NCBI GenBank assembly: GCA_940671915.1
Contig: CALNVZ010003433.1
Location: 25,651,405 to 25,715,404, forward strand
Source of the DNA: Paracentrotus lividus
Taxonomy: Eukaryota; Echinodermata; Echinoidea; Camarodonta; Echinidae
DNA: 64,000 bases
Direction of reading: 5' to 3'
The translations under genes were made by a program, and so were the position numbers. Shown here in pieces: positions 1 through 21,915 of the stretch; positions within the stretch are counted from its first letter, which is position 1; each line of letters opens with the position of its first letter. Below the pieces are notes generated by a model. It was not told the origin of the DNA. It made no database searches and saw nothing but the letters and a program-made list of their open reading frames with translations.

Positions 1-10951
<10,951 letters not shown>

Positions 10952-13900
10952 GGTGTAGATGAGCGAGTTGCATAAAGTTGAATTGTTTGAAGGTTATTTA
11001 AAAGTCTTTGAGGTCAGTCGTACAAGTACAATGTAGCTTCAATTAGTTTGTTTCAAGTCTCCCTGTAGTGGCAAACTGGCTTTCATAGTTACTTCAACAT
11101 AGGAAGGCTTCCTTTAATTGCTTAAAAGTTGCAGTGCAATCACATTCTTGGTTACAACTTCTAAAGTCTTGCTTCGACGTCAATCCAACTTTCATACAAT
11201 AATATTTTTGGTGTTAGTCCCACCTTTAGTAATTTCTGTAGACTTTTATTGGCACAAAACCAACAAAATGTATGTTCGCTTCAAAATGTCATAGCTGAGT
11301 AATTTAAATAGTTCATTGCTTGATACTTGCATCAATCCAATAAGAGTAAAAAATGGAAGCTTCTTGGAAACAAATGGCACACTATTTGCTTATAAAAGAT
11401 GAAAGATGAGTGACACGTACCACTTGAAATTAAGGAAGAGTGTCTATTAAGTACAGCTTTGTACGGTTACATGTATACATGTAAATCCATTGTCCCATAG
11501 AGGGTAAAAAGACAATCAGATCCAATTTCCTCCACAATGCAGCACAGGGTTACAGTTGTGGAAATTCTTAAACCATGTTGACTTGGAATGGTATTACAGT
11601 AGGTGCTGGGTAATGACGGAGGTCGCACATTTACTTTCAGTTTGCTGTAATCTCTATTTTTGCCATCCTCTTCTAATGCTCCAAAGTCCCTACATGTTTC
11701 CTGTTTTATCCTATGGGCCCATCTTGGATGTAGAACACCTGGAATTGCAATAAAAACAACAACAATATCAACAATAACATGGATACATTTAATGCATTTT
11801 AACAACTTGGAAGTATGTATTTACCACATTATGTAGCAAGTAAAACTTGTTCAAATAGACTTAATTTCAAATACTGAGATAATTTCAGTCTACAATGATG
11901 GATTCAGTTCATGGTAAGACCTACATCCCCCCACAAAAAAAATAATAATAAATCAGTGCTGACGTGTGATCGCCTTGTTATTTCATAGAATCAGAAATAT
12001 CAATGTGCAAAAGAACTTGAGGGAGATTACCGAATGTATCTGGATTACACTTTAAATGTTGGATCTTCATATCCAAAAGAATCAGTTTATTCCTTAAAAT
12101 ACACTTTCAGCCATACATCTGTAGTTTTAGTCTTGTGGGTACTTTATAAATTATGGGCAATGCTACATGAACCATGTCTTCCCACCTGCTTAAATGCACA
12201 ATCGTGAAATAATAAAACATACAATAGACATGGACAATTTTCAAACAGTAGGGAACCAGGATACAAGAAATTAGGAAAATAAACAGTTATTATCAGAATT
12301 TCCTAACTCAAAATTGCATTTTTCATGTCTAAAGACGGTCTGAGACTGCATGCAATGTTGTGTACGGACATCACATCCATTTTTGCAGCATCAAAACGGC
12401 GTGACTTTTTTTTAAATATAATTGTACATCAAATATTTTAGAACCCTAAATTTAATTGTATATGCAAAATCTGAAATTTATTCAACTTTTATTCCAACAG
12501 AAAACCGAAAGATAGTCTTTCATGAACCTATCCATTTTCAGTGATCCAAAACAATGATTTGTAAACGTTTAGAAGTCGAAAAAGGTGGCAAAACTAAAGT
12601 GTTTGCTGTTAAGTACCTTTCATAACACTTTAGTTCAAGAAAATATACAAATTTTCATGTAGATCTACCAATAAAATTGATGATATATATAATTATCTTG
12701 AATGTAGATCTAGAATCTATGTTTTTATCAATTTTTTTTTAAATGTACACTAATGTACATGTTGGTGAACAGGGCCCTGGTAACAAGTGTTCAAGAACAT
12801 TTTTTTGAGATTTTTTTTTTTTTTTCAATTTATAGGACAAGGATAATTTTACAAATAATATTTTACTTTGTAAAAAATACATTGTCACAGAAACAGGTAA
12901 AATTTAAGGTCACAGTCAGACATAACCACTAGAGTAGAATCTAGGTCTACACAACAATGCAATCTGAATATAAGATTAAAACTGCAAAACTTAATAAAAT
13001 ATACTAGAGTCTATTTACAAACTCGGTGAGACTTTCTGGGCCTGCAGTAGCTAGGCACAGGGCCATGGCCCTTGGCCGTGATCGAGGGCAAGACCCAGCG
13101 AATCTGAACATAAACACGTTGGATATTATTAGCCAATTTAATTCATTCATTCACAGACACGACAGTTTTAGCGATTTCAACAACACAGCTGATGGACAAC
13201 TAAGTTAAGGCCAAGGGGCAAATAAGTTTTGTATAGATCTACTTCAAGGCCAACATCAAGGTAGACCTCTAGATTCTAAATCAAGAACCAAACACAAAGT
13301 TCAACCACTATTCATTGACAGGCCTATTTTTGCCATTCATCTGCCTTTGGCAGCTGAATGTAGCTAGGGCTGAGCTGAGCGGCTGAACAAATCACATAGA
13401 ATGCATGCAGTCCACAGCTAGCTCAGTGAAGGCTAAATTAGTAAAGCACGTTCACGAGAGTCGAGAGAATCACCCACCATTCACCGTACCGTATACCACC
13501 AGCAGGCACTCACTAGATCACTGGCCGCAGCATCACACCAGTGACAGTGTCATTACCAATCAAGAACTTCAACTTTCTCATACGAATCTCTCAAAATACA
13601 CCACGATACTATTCTCTAACACACTCTACTACATCTACGATGAATATGGTAAATCATCATAATGATTAGCGCGGATTATTATATATTTACCACATCGAAT
13701 CCTCTTTTGACCAAAAGTTTCTCAGCCACTCTTCGAGTTTTCTTCTTCCAGACATCCAAGTTCGCGTTTGGGCGAAATTTTCTCACCACTCGGCAGAAAT
13801 TCCCACGATCAATTTGAGCAGATATTTCAAATTATGAAATTTTTTACAAATAAAAATATTTTGAATATCATATAGTATCAAAAAATTAATAATCTTTGTA

Positions 13901-14979
13901 AAAATAATATTTATATATCAATACGCATGGCAATTTAGAAGAAAAAGATATAAAATTGCCTAACGTGTGTGTAATTTCTGTCCAATTTACAAGTCGGCAA
14001 CCGCTTGTTTCGTCCTGAAAAGCACACCGTGGGAACTTTGCATAGTTGATTATGAGCCGTGGGAATGGCTCTTCCCATCGAAACTCCCCTCCCCCTGGAT
14101 TAGATAACGGGGTCAGACAAGGGCGAAGAGGCCTTTGTTCGCTGCCTTGCTATTGGCCCCGAACAATGCGCTCCGAGAGACCCCTGTTTTTCCCATGCAA
14201 TACAGTCGAGTGTATCTCGGCTTACAATCTTTAACAAAACTACGCACTCTCATTCTAGTGTTGCAACCATTAAAGGCTTGATATTAGGATACGCTTTGGC
14301 CACACAACCCCACTGATTTGATAGAATCGCATTTTCTTTCAACAACATAGAAAAAGTTCATGGCATTGTTGACCTTGGCTCGATCAGAGGGGCCATGCAG
14401 AGCAAAAGGCAAATACCTAATTTGCATACAGATTTCCCAGGCAAGGCTGGTAGACGAGTCCATTAAATTTTAGGGGTAAATACATTTTTTTTACCCGAGA
14501 AAATAATTTTTCATTAAAAAAGCAATACCTTTGTATCTAAAAATATACGTTAATACTGTTTAGATATTCTATCATACTTTTTGTGGTATGGCTTTACTTA
14601 TTATAATATATGTTGGAGCATATTCAATTATTACACCCCTCATTAACATATAGAAGAGTTACAATTGTGCTTCTCCCCCGATGAGGCACAAAGAAACTTT
14701 CGTATATTAGCACGGGCTGATCTATCTTGCACAGGGCCAGGGAGTGGAGTGGGATGATGGAACCGGTGGCGGCCTACCGGTGGTAGGTCGTACGTCTTTA
14801 AAGTCATAAACCTCGTATTTATTGTTGAATGATTTGAATCATATTAATTTTCCCTTTCTTTTTTCATCAACAATATTTTCACCCACTTCTAAAAGTGACC
14901 AACATTATCGCGGATATGGTGTTGTTTTCAGCGGCCTATGGATGGAGGGCGGGGCCGGGTCGAGAAAAGAAAGTAGGAC
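10952..14979. other. Intergenic region upstream of Su(H)
   Basis: This stretch should hold the Su(H) 5' untranslated region and promoter, but no TATA box or initiator can be assigned. Between 13730 and 14200 the sequence is GC-richer with ATTGG (inverted CCAAT) at 14151-14155, so a promoter there is possible but unproven. A minus-strand segment at about 11637-11739 is bounded by an acceptor-like TTGCAATTCCAG and a donor-like GTAAAT and could be an untranslated exon (weak). No protein gene or known repeat was recognised. Confidence 0.5.
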
Positions 14980-16123
14980 TTAAAGGGAAGGTCTCACTGG
15001 ACCCACTGGCGTAAATCCCGGGGGGATGGGGGGATACATCCCCCCCCCAGATTTTGAGGAGGGGGGGGGGATGGCCTGTACAAACATCCCCCCCCCCCCC
15101 CAAGTTTTCAAGAAAGAAATGAGGGGAAAAAAATACAATAGATAATTGTGTTAGTGGTTAAAATAGCACTTTCAATACTAAAAAAATGCTTCTTTTTTAT
15201 TCCAAAAACCCAAAAATTTTCCTGCTCGGTCGCTATACGACCTCGCAATTAGTAACAAACAGTAACCATGGTACCTAAGTATAAAAAGGTTGGATCCAAT
15301 GCCCTCGTTTGGGGACACTTAGGACATGTAGGAAAGGGTATTGTCGACAATAAAACTTCGGTCTCGCTGATACTAAATAGGATTTATACTGCCCAAATTT
15401 TCTCCAATTTTCAGCTTAAAAATTTCGGCTCGCATTACTTTTTCCATTACTAAAATGAACAGGAATCAGGGCATCCATTATGATTCTTAAACGCATACAT
15501 TCAAAGACATTTTTTCTTCGTACCCCCTCCCTCTCTGAATACATTAAGGTCTATGCCTCTGATCTAAAGTTTCCCCCATTTCAGAAAAAGTGCCCTTTTT
15601 CCATCGAGACCCCCACTTTCAAATCCGTTATGCCGCCTCTAGTGTATGTTTTTTGTTTTGTCTTGTTTTGTTTTTTGTTGTTTTTTTTTTTTTTTCGCGC
15701 TCCTGGATACTATACAGGAACTTTAATGCACAAACATAATAAATTCCAGCCTAAAATTTTTGGCTCGCGCTTCGCGCTCGCTGATAGTAAATAGCAACCA
15801 CAATGCACAAATATATCAAACCTTTATCTTAAAATTTTCGGATCGCGCTTCTCGCTCGCATTACTTTTTCAATTACTAAAATAACCATTAATAAAGGCAG
15901 CCATTGTGATTCCTAAAAGCATACATTCAAAGACAAATTTTCTTCGTATCCCCTCGCTCTCCGAATACATATCTCTTCAGATCTACGCCTCTGATCTAAA
16001 GTGTCCCCCTTTTCAGAAAAAGTGCCCTTTTTTATCGAGACCCCCATTTTCAAATCCGTTCCGCTGCCTCTATTATATATTTTTGTTTTTTGGTTGTTGT
16101 TTTTTTCGCGCTCGCTGATACTA

Positions 16124-17645
16124 CACTGTTCGTCATAAAGGTGGAATATTTTTTTCTGGCTCAAGCGACATTATGTTGCTCCGCTATTAATTTCTTGAAT
16201 GTGTTTGTTACCGCTTTCACTTTCATGGATCCTGGGTATATCTTGGACGTTCCCTCGATCAACCTTTCCCGGGTATTTTTCTTCAAAAAAGTTTGTCACC
16301 CCCAGAAGATGGCAATTTTTGTCATTTTTCTTATTTTGGGGGCCTTCTTTTGTTCACGCGACCCACGAAGGCCCCCTCAGTCCAACCCCAAGGAAACACG
16401 TCTGAGGTGGAGACTTGTTATTGTTCTTTAAATTAAATCTAGATTTATAGTTACAGGCTCGACTCTTTTGTCTAGGGGAGGGGTCAAAATTTATTTTGAA
16501 TGGGGTTCAACATTCATTTTATTCATTTTTACACCATGGAAATTTCTATCTTCCCTAAATTGTATTGTAAAATCTCAACCAAACATAAATCAAAATAAAA
16601 TATTATCAATAATGACTATTTACAGCCTTGTCATCAAGGCTAAACAAAATTTAAGGGGAAAATGATGATATTTAAGGGTCAAAGGTGGTTTTTCATTTTT
16701 TTTTTTTTTTTTCAGCATAAAGATGGAATAAAACATTTCGAATTTTCACCAATTTCGTTTTTTTTACTTCAACCCCTTCCCTAGACAAGAGACCTTAGCC
16801 TGTCCCCAGAAATATAAACCCCTCAAAAAATGTCTTGTAATTCAACTTTGAGTCCTGGCTCGTATCTTTTTTGTTAATTGTCTATAATTCATTAATTTTA
16901 TACCATTGGAAAGTTCATTTATTCCTCTTTACACTGATACCCCATTTTGTAAAGGTTGTGCAATGCTTGAATGCACAGTATTCCCGAATACAAATCAAAG
17001 TCAGAAGTGGAAAGTTGCCAAATGAATGGCTATTGTTGAAAGGCAGAGTTTCTATTGAGTATCATTAAATGGGTCATGCATTATTCCTCAATGTTTTCAC
17101 TTATTGTTTGATGTAAGCAATAGCCATTCATTTGGCAACTTTCCTTTTCTGACTTTCATTCGAGTTTGCGAGTACTGTGCATTCAAGCATAACATAACCA
17201 TCACAAATGGGGTATCAATGTGACAAGGAATAAATCAACTTTCCAATGATATCAAATTTAACCATCATAAACAATCAAATAAAAAGATATGAGGGCTCAA
17301 AGTTGAATTGCAAGACATTTTTGAGGGGTTTAGATCTAACTTAAAGAACAATATAAAACAATACACCTCAGTCGTGTTTCCTGGGGATAGGACTGAGGGG
17401 GGCTTGATCGGCCGGGAAAACAAAAAGGGGCCCCAAAATGAGAAAAAATGACAAAAATGGGCATCACGGGGGTTGACAAAACTTTTTGGGAAAAAGGTCT
17501 ACGTGAAGGGTTGGGAGAATGTCCAAGATATAGCCAGGATCCCAAAAAGTAAAAGCGGGGACAAACATATTTAAGAAATTAAAGTCAGAGCAAAATCACG
17601 TCGCTATAGCGGCAAAAAAATATTGCACCTTTATGACGGACAGTG
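16124..17645. mobile_element. Palindromic TA-flanked transposon, 1.5 kb
   Basis: Ends CACTGTTCGTCATAAAGGTG and, reversed, CACTGTCCGTCATAAAGGTG, with TA on each side (16122-16123, 17646-17647). Almost the whole element is a degenerate palindrome: 16230-16440 pairs with 17335-17560 and about 16820-17040 with about 17100-17330, for example TTGCCAAATGAATGGCTATT near both sides of the centre. The left arm is interrupted by a second palindrome at 16453-16803. No transposase. Confidence 0.8.
16453..16803. mobile_element. Nested palindromic insert
   Basis: It begins ACAGGCT and ends AGCCTGT. Its arms contain TTTTGTCTAGGGGAGGGG on the left and the inverted form of TTGTCTAGGGAAGGGG on the right. It has no counterpart in the right arm of the surrounding palindrome, so it inserted later. 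It contains a T-rich tract near its right part and no coding sequence. Confidence 0.7.
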
Positions 17646-17724
17646 TATTTAGGACCTTTAATGCACAAACACATCCAATTTCAGCTTAAAATTTTCGGCT
17701 CCCTGATACTAAATGGGAAGTATA

Positions 17725-18190
17725 CAGTCTGTGTCAAATAAAATGGTACAAGTGGAAAACATTTTTTTATAGTAAGAAGATTAATCACAACCTGGTATTG
17801 TTTAGTACTTTCATAAAGTAGGAAAATCAAACTTTCTTCTGCAATTTTTTTCATCACATTTAGTGCAATGTTTTTGGAGATAGGACTAATTTTCTACATT
17901 CAAGAAAAATCCTTTTTTCGCACGCCGTCCCATGCCTTTGTGTGTGATTTCGCATAATGACCGTGAATTCAGCGTTCCAGAACAATAGAAGTGCGTAATT
18001 TCGATTTGTTCCTTGTCGCACAAAACTTAGCATAACTTTTGTTTTACGAAAGCAAATTATACAGGACAAAGCGCATCAGCAAGAAAAATTTTTCGGCTTT
18101 AATTTGGTACCACAAACACACATTATATGAAAAGATTTCACACCTAAATTATTTTTCCCCGACTGTACCATTTTTTTTTTACACAGACTG
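17725..18190. mobile_element. TA-flanked MITE, 466 bp
   Basis: Inverted ends CAGTCTGTGT are followed by ATGGTACA on both sides. TA duplications are at 17723-17724 and 18191-18192. Removing it joins AAATGGGAAGTA to GTGCACAAATATCTC, restoring the interrupted surrounding repeat. Tc1/mariner-type by ends and target; no open frame of note. Confidence 0.8.
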
Positions 18191-18390
18191 TAGTGCACAA
18201 ATATCTCAAACTTTTAGCTTAAAATTTTCGGCTCGAGCTTCGCGCTCGCATTATTTATTCCATTACTAAAATGAACAGTAGTCAAGGCAGCAGAAGCTAA
18301 AAGAATAAATTCAAAGACAAATTCTATTTGCACATATAGCTCCGATCGTCTCATCTCGCTTCTCCCCACGATCGCGATTGTATAGAGGAA

Positions 18391-18424
18391 TGACGTCATT
18401 GCTCACAGGCTAACGATGACGTCA
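18391..18424. promoter_or_regulatory. Two perfect TGACGTCA (CRE/ATF) palindromes
   Basis: TGACGTCA at 18391-18398 and 18417-18424, 26 bases apart, each within a wider palindrome (AATGACGTCATT, ATGACGTCAT). This is the full consensus for CREB/ATF dimers. They sit inside repeat-derived sequence, so a role is unproven. Confidence 0.4.
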
Positions 18425-18508
18425 TGGTTATTCCATTGTGTCACAAGGTGCAAATTCTGTGGTATTAATTCTTTGCTTATTATACCAACTAATAAATAAC
18501 GCACTTAA

Positions 18509-19111
18509 AGGAGGAGTCCGGGCTGAAATCAAAAAGTTTTGTAAAGTAAAGTAAAATTTTACAAGCACAACACAGAAAATTTCATCAAAATCGGATGAAA
18601 AATAACAAAGTTATGCATTTTTTAGGTATTGAATTTTTTTCGTCAAACAGATCTGGCAGGTCTCATGAACAGGTCTCATGAATATTTGAATATTCTAATG
18701 AGCAAACTGATGATGTCACAGTCCCTCTACTTCTTGTATATTTTATTATATGAAATCTTATTTATCTCATTTTTTCATACATTGCGTATACAGAAAATAT
18801 ATCACTCATACTGAAATATGTAAAAGCACTTGTGACCTTAAACATTCCACAAGGATTAATCCCTGTTTTTATGTCCTTGGGGCAGAAAATCTTGATAATT
18901 GGTATTTCATACAATAAAATACAAAGAAAGTAGGGGGACTGTGACATCATCAGGTTGCCAATTTGAGAACTGTTTCCTTTAAAAATTCAAAACCTAAGAA
19001 AATTCATAACTTTGTTATTTCTTATCCGATTTTGATGAAATTTTCAGCGTTGTGCTTTTTAGATTTTACTTAATTTTTGTAATAATGCAAACTCCAGCCC
19101 AGAGTAGTTCT
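18509..19111. mobile_element. TTAA-flanked palindromic MITE, 603 bp
   Basis: TTAA at 18505-18508 and 19112-19115. Arms carry AGTCCGGGCTG and, inverted, AGTAGTTC...GGGCTGGAG-like ends, then AAATTTCATCAAAATCGGAT and AAAATAACAAAGTTATG-like words in both arms, and CTGATGATGTCACAGTCCC near the inner part of each. This is a foldback without coding capacity, similar in design to the outer 14980-21915 element. Confidence 0.8.
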
Positions 19112-19810
19112 TTAATGGATTTTAAATATTTTATATGTCTTTAAAAATCATGAAAACAGTGTGCTGTTGTCAAATATTTTGGTTAAATGACTTAAAAGTT
19201 AAAAGTACAGTCTAAAACACCCCTCTGTGAATAATCGATTAGTCCAGCTTATGAATATTTATTAGGGTTTGTTTTTTTCACTCCAATACTTTCTCTGGCC
19301 AAGGTACTGCAACATTAGATATTGCTATAATCGACCAATCAGAACTGATCTATACATGTTTGGGCGTGTCACTGTATAATCTTCCCGACTTATAAGTGAC
19401 CTCTTGCCTTGTAGAACGGCGTTTAAAGTCAGACATATTCTACACGTATTATGAATGCATTGCACTTTTGGTGAGCGTTTTTGCTCAGGGTACGGTGGGG
19501 CAACTTGAATTCCGAATAGGACACTTGGGTTACAATGAAAGGTCATATATAACTGCATGTCGAGAATACATCTTCTAAGCGTATAAACAAAAAATGTATT
19601 TTTAATGATTATTTCCCCCAAACCGCATAGCATAATACGTTGTGATGTGTGACTCGGACGCTAGAGGGCGCTGCCTAGTGAGACAAAACGGAGCTATATG
19701 CCCCCTTCTTCTCAAATCCGTCCCGCCACCACTGCTATATGGGTATTAAAAACGTTCTTTGTGTCACTAGATCGCATACTGTAATATGCTTTTCAGACTG
19801 CAGTTAAAAT

Positions 19811-19895
19811 CCTTAACCCCAGGAAATAGGTAGGGCTAAGGGGGGGGGGGGGGGGGGGGGGGGGGCCTTAGTACCACCTATTTCCTGGGGTTAAG
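19811..19895. repeat. Hairpin with a 26-G tract in its loop
   Basis: CTTAACCCCAGGAAATAGGT on the left and ACCTATTTCCTGGGGTTAAG on the right are perfect reverse complements. Between them lie CTAAG, 26 consecutive G at 19840-19865, and CCTTAG. Confidence 0.9.
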
Positions 19896-20141
19896 CTTAG
19901 CACGCTTCGGTTTCAGACTGCGTTTTACCAAAGTAGGCTAGCACGGTAAATAGTACGGTACTATCTGGCCCTGCTAAAAAGCAGGGTTAGCCGGGTAATT
20001 GCGGAGTTAGCCGGGCAATTGCGGTGCTAAGAGTTGCAGTCTGAAACCAAACCGTGCTAAGGAAAAGCGGGGCTATAAGCATTAGCCAATCAATGAAAAT
20101 GTGGTCATGAATATGCATAATTATTCGTAAACTTGATAACA

Positions 20142-20652
20142 CAAGAAAAGAGAAAAACAATGAACAACATAAGGAAAAAGAAAAAAAAAACAATGAATAA
20201 CATAAGGAAAAAGAGAAAAACAATGAATAACATAAAGAAAAAGAGAAAAACATAGAATAACATAAGGAAAAAGAGAAAAACAATAAATAAGATAAGGAAA
20301 AGAGAAGAGCAATGAATAACATAAGGAAAGAAAGAAAAACAAAGAATAACATAAGGGAAAAGAGGAAAATGATAAATTAAAACAATAAATAACATAAGGA
20401 AAAAGAGAAAAACAATGAATAACATATGGAAAAAGGGGAAAACAATGAATAACAAGGAAAAAGACAAAAACAATGAATAACATAAGGGAAGATAGAAAAA
20501 CAAGGAATAACGTAAGGACAAAGAGAAAAAACAATAAATAGCATAAGGAAAAAGAGAAAAACAATGAATAACAAAAGGAGAGATAGAAAACATAGAATAA
20601 CATAAGGAAAGAGAGAAAAACAATGAAGAACGTGAAGAAAGAGAGTGAAATC
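20142..20652. repeat. 30-bp minisatellite, about 17 copies
   Basis: The consensus unit is CAATGAATAACATAAGG followed by AAAAAGAGAAAAA. Most copies are 28-31 bases. Because 30 is divisible by three, all three minus-strand frames stay open and give long Phe/Leu/Ser repeats. These frames are artefacts. Confidence 0.92.
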
Positions 20653-21915
20653 ATTAATATTCATGATCCAGCAAATAGTCTGGGGTTAAGGAATACCCAG
20701 TGTGAAAAGCATTTTATTTCTTAACCCCGGCTAAGCAAATAGTATGGGGTTAAGAAACACAGTCTGAAAGCAAAAAAAGATAGTACGGGGTTAAGGATAG
20801 TATGGGGTTAAGGATAGTACGGGGTTAAGAAATAGCAGTCTGAAAAGGGTATAAGTTGGCAAATTATTTCGCTCATCCCCCCCCCCCCCCCACTCCTCGA
20901 CACGGGTTTACGCCGCTGTCTGGACCCAAAATAAGTTGCCTTTATTTGAAGCAGAAAAATTAGAAAAACAGATTAAAACAAGTTTGAAGAAAATCCGAGG
21001 GGGGTAGGTGTTGAATTTTTTTTCGGCCTTCGATCAACAAAAAGGTCATATATCAGCTACAGGGGTAGGTTTCACAAGTCAATCGGCTCAAATCATGTAT
21101 ATATATATTTTTTTTTTTTACTTTGTTTTTCCTTCTTTTTTTATTTCTTTTACTTTTTGCTCCATTTGGCCGCCCCCTAAGGTCAATTTAGCGCCCCTTT
21201 TAGGTCATTTTGGCGCCCTTTCGGGCGCCCACCCGGGGGGCCCGGGCCCGTAAAGCCCCCCCCCCCCCCCCCAGAATACGCGCATGCTATATAGGGCACA
21301 ACTTTCCATGCACTTTCTATATTGTTTTTCTGATAAATGTTCACTTTATTTGTTAAGAAATTGTTGTTTCCTCATAACTTTGATATATTGATGGTAGTAG
21401 GCCTAGGCCTATATGTTATTTGCATCATGTATTTTCATAAAATAAGAATTATAATGACATTTCAAAAGAAAAGTGATATTTTTCATGAAATTCAACATTC
21501 ATGAATATCTTTTCTATAGGCCTACTGAAAACCTACTTAAATTACTTTGTTTTTTGCCTTTCTAGATGGGTTACTGATTTTACAATATATAGATGCAATA
21601 TCATATTGCCATCAATATATCTTGGCCAAAGTTATGAGGAAAAACAGTTTCTTAAAAAATAAAGTGAAATTTATCATAAAACGATAAAAAAAAATGCAAG
21701 GAAAGTTGCTCCCTGTGGCATCACAGCTTTGTGACAGTGTTGCCAATTTGTTTATAGCGAATCAATTTTTTGTGCATCGTAAAGATATTCATAATTTTCT
21801 TATTACTAGTCCGATTTTCTTCAAACTTTTTCATTCTGTTTTTCTATTTTTTTTTTTTTTTTTTTTTTTTTTAAATAAAAGCAACTTATTTTCCGCGTCC
21901 AGACCTTCCCTTTAA

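Larger units (their letters stand above)
15340..18330. repeat. Repeat unit with TTCGGCTCGCGCTTCGCGC words, at least three partial copies
   Basis: Copies at about 15400-15640, 15820-16080 and 18185-18330 share, in order, AAAATTTTCGGCTCGCG-like, GCATTACTTTTTCCATTACTAAAAT-like, CATACATTCAAAGACA and ATCGAGACCCCC-like words (the third is truncated). The first two are about 420 bases apart, a degenerate tandem duplication. Later elements have inserted between copies two and three. Short frames here are repeat artefacts. Confidence 0.7.
19787..20849. mobile_element. Foldback element with CTTTTCAGACTGC ends
   Basis: Inverted ends CTTTTCAGACTGC (19789-19801 and 20835-20847), with TA on each side. Inside are repeated TTAACCCC words near both ends, a hairpin with a run of 26 G, an inner inverted pair around GGTTTCAGACTGC (near 19910 and 20040), and a 30-bp minisatellite. 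It is the rightmost insert of the hAT-like element. Confidence 0.7.
15004..20918. mobile_element. hAT-like non-autonomous element, 5.9 kb, packed with other inserts
   Basis: The ends CACTGGCGTAAA and, reversed, CAGCGGCGTAAA fit the hAT pattern CAGNGGCGTA. Flanking octamers ACTGGACC (14996-15003) and TCTGGACC (20919-20926) agree at 7 of 8 bases, as expected for an aged 8-bp hAT duplication. C- and G-runs lie just inside both ends. No hAT transposase is visible. Removing it restores the surrounding foldback, which supports the borders. Confidence 0.75.
14980..21915. mobile_element. TTAA-flanked palindromic element split by nested insertions
   Basis: TTAA at 14980-14983 and 21912-21915 flank inverted ends AGGGAAGGTCT. 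When the hAT-like insert at 15004-20918 is taken out, the left arm continues at 20927 with AAAATAAGTTGCCTTTATTT. The right arm read in reverse has the same order (AAAATAAGTTGCTTTTATTT), so the original was a foldback of about 1 kb. The arms meet near 21500. TTAA targets are typical of piggyBac-type elements; family assignment is inference. Confidence 0.75.

Noticed and set aside
11467..11805. 112-residue minus-strand frame upstream of Su(H)
   Set aside because: No resemblance to CSL or another family. Part of it could be an untranslated exon, but the splice signals are weak.
20105..20664. Long minus-strand frames with repeated FSLCYSLFF-like peptides
   Set aside because: They are translations of the 30-bp minisatellite in three frames, with no start context, splice sites or conserved domain.
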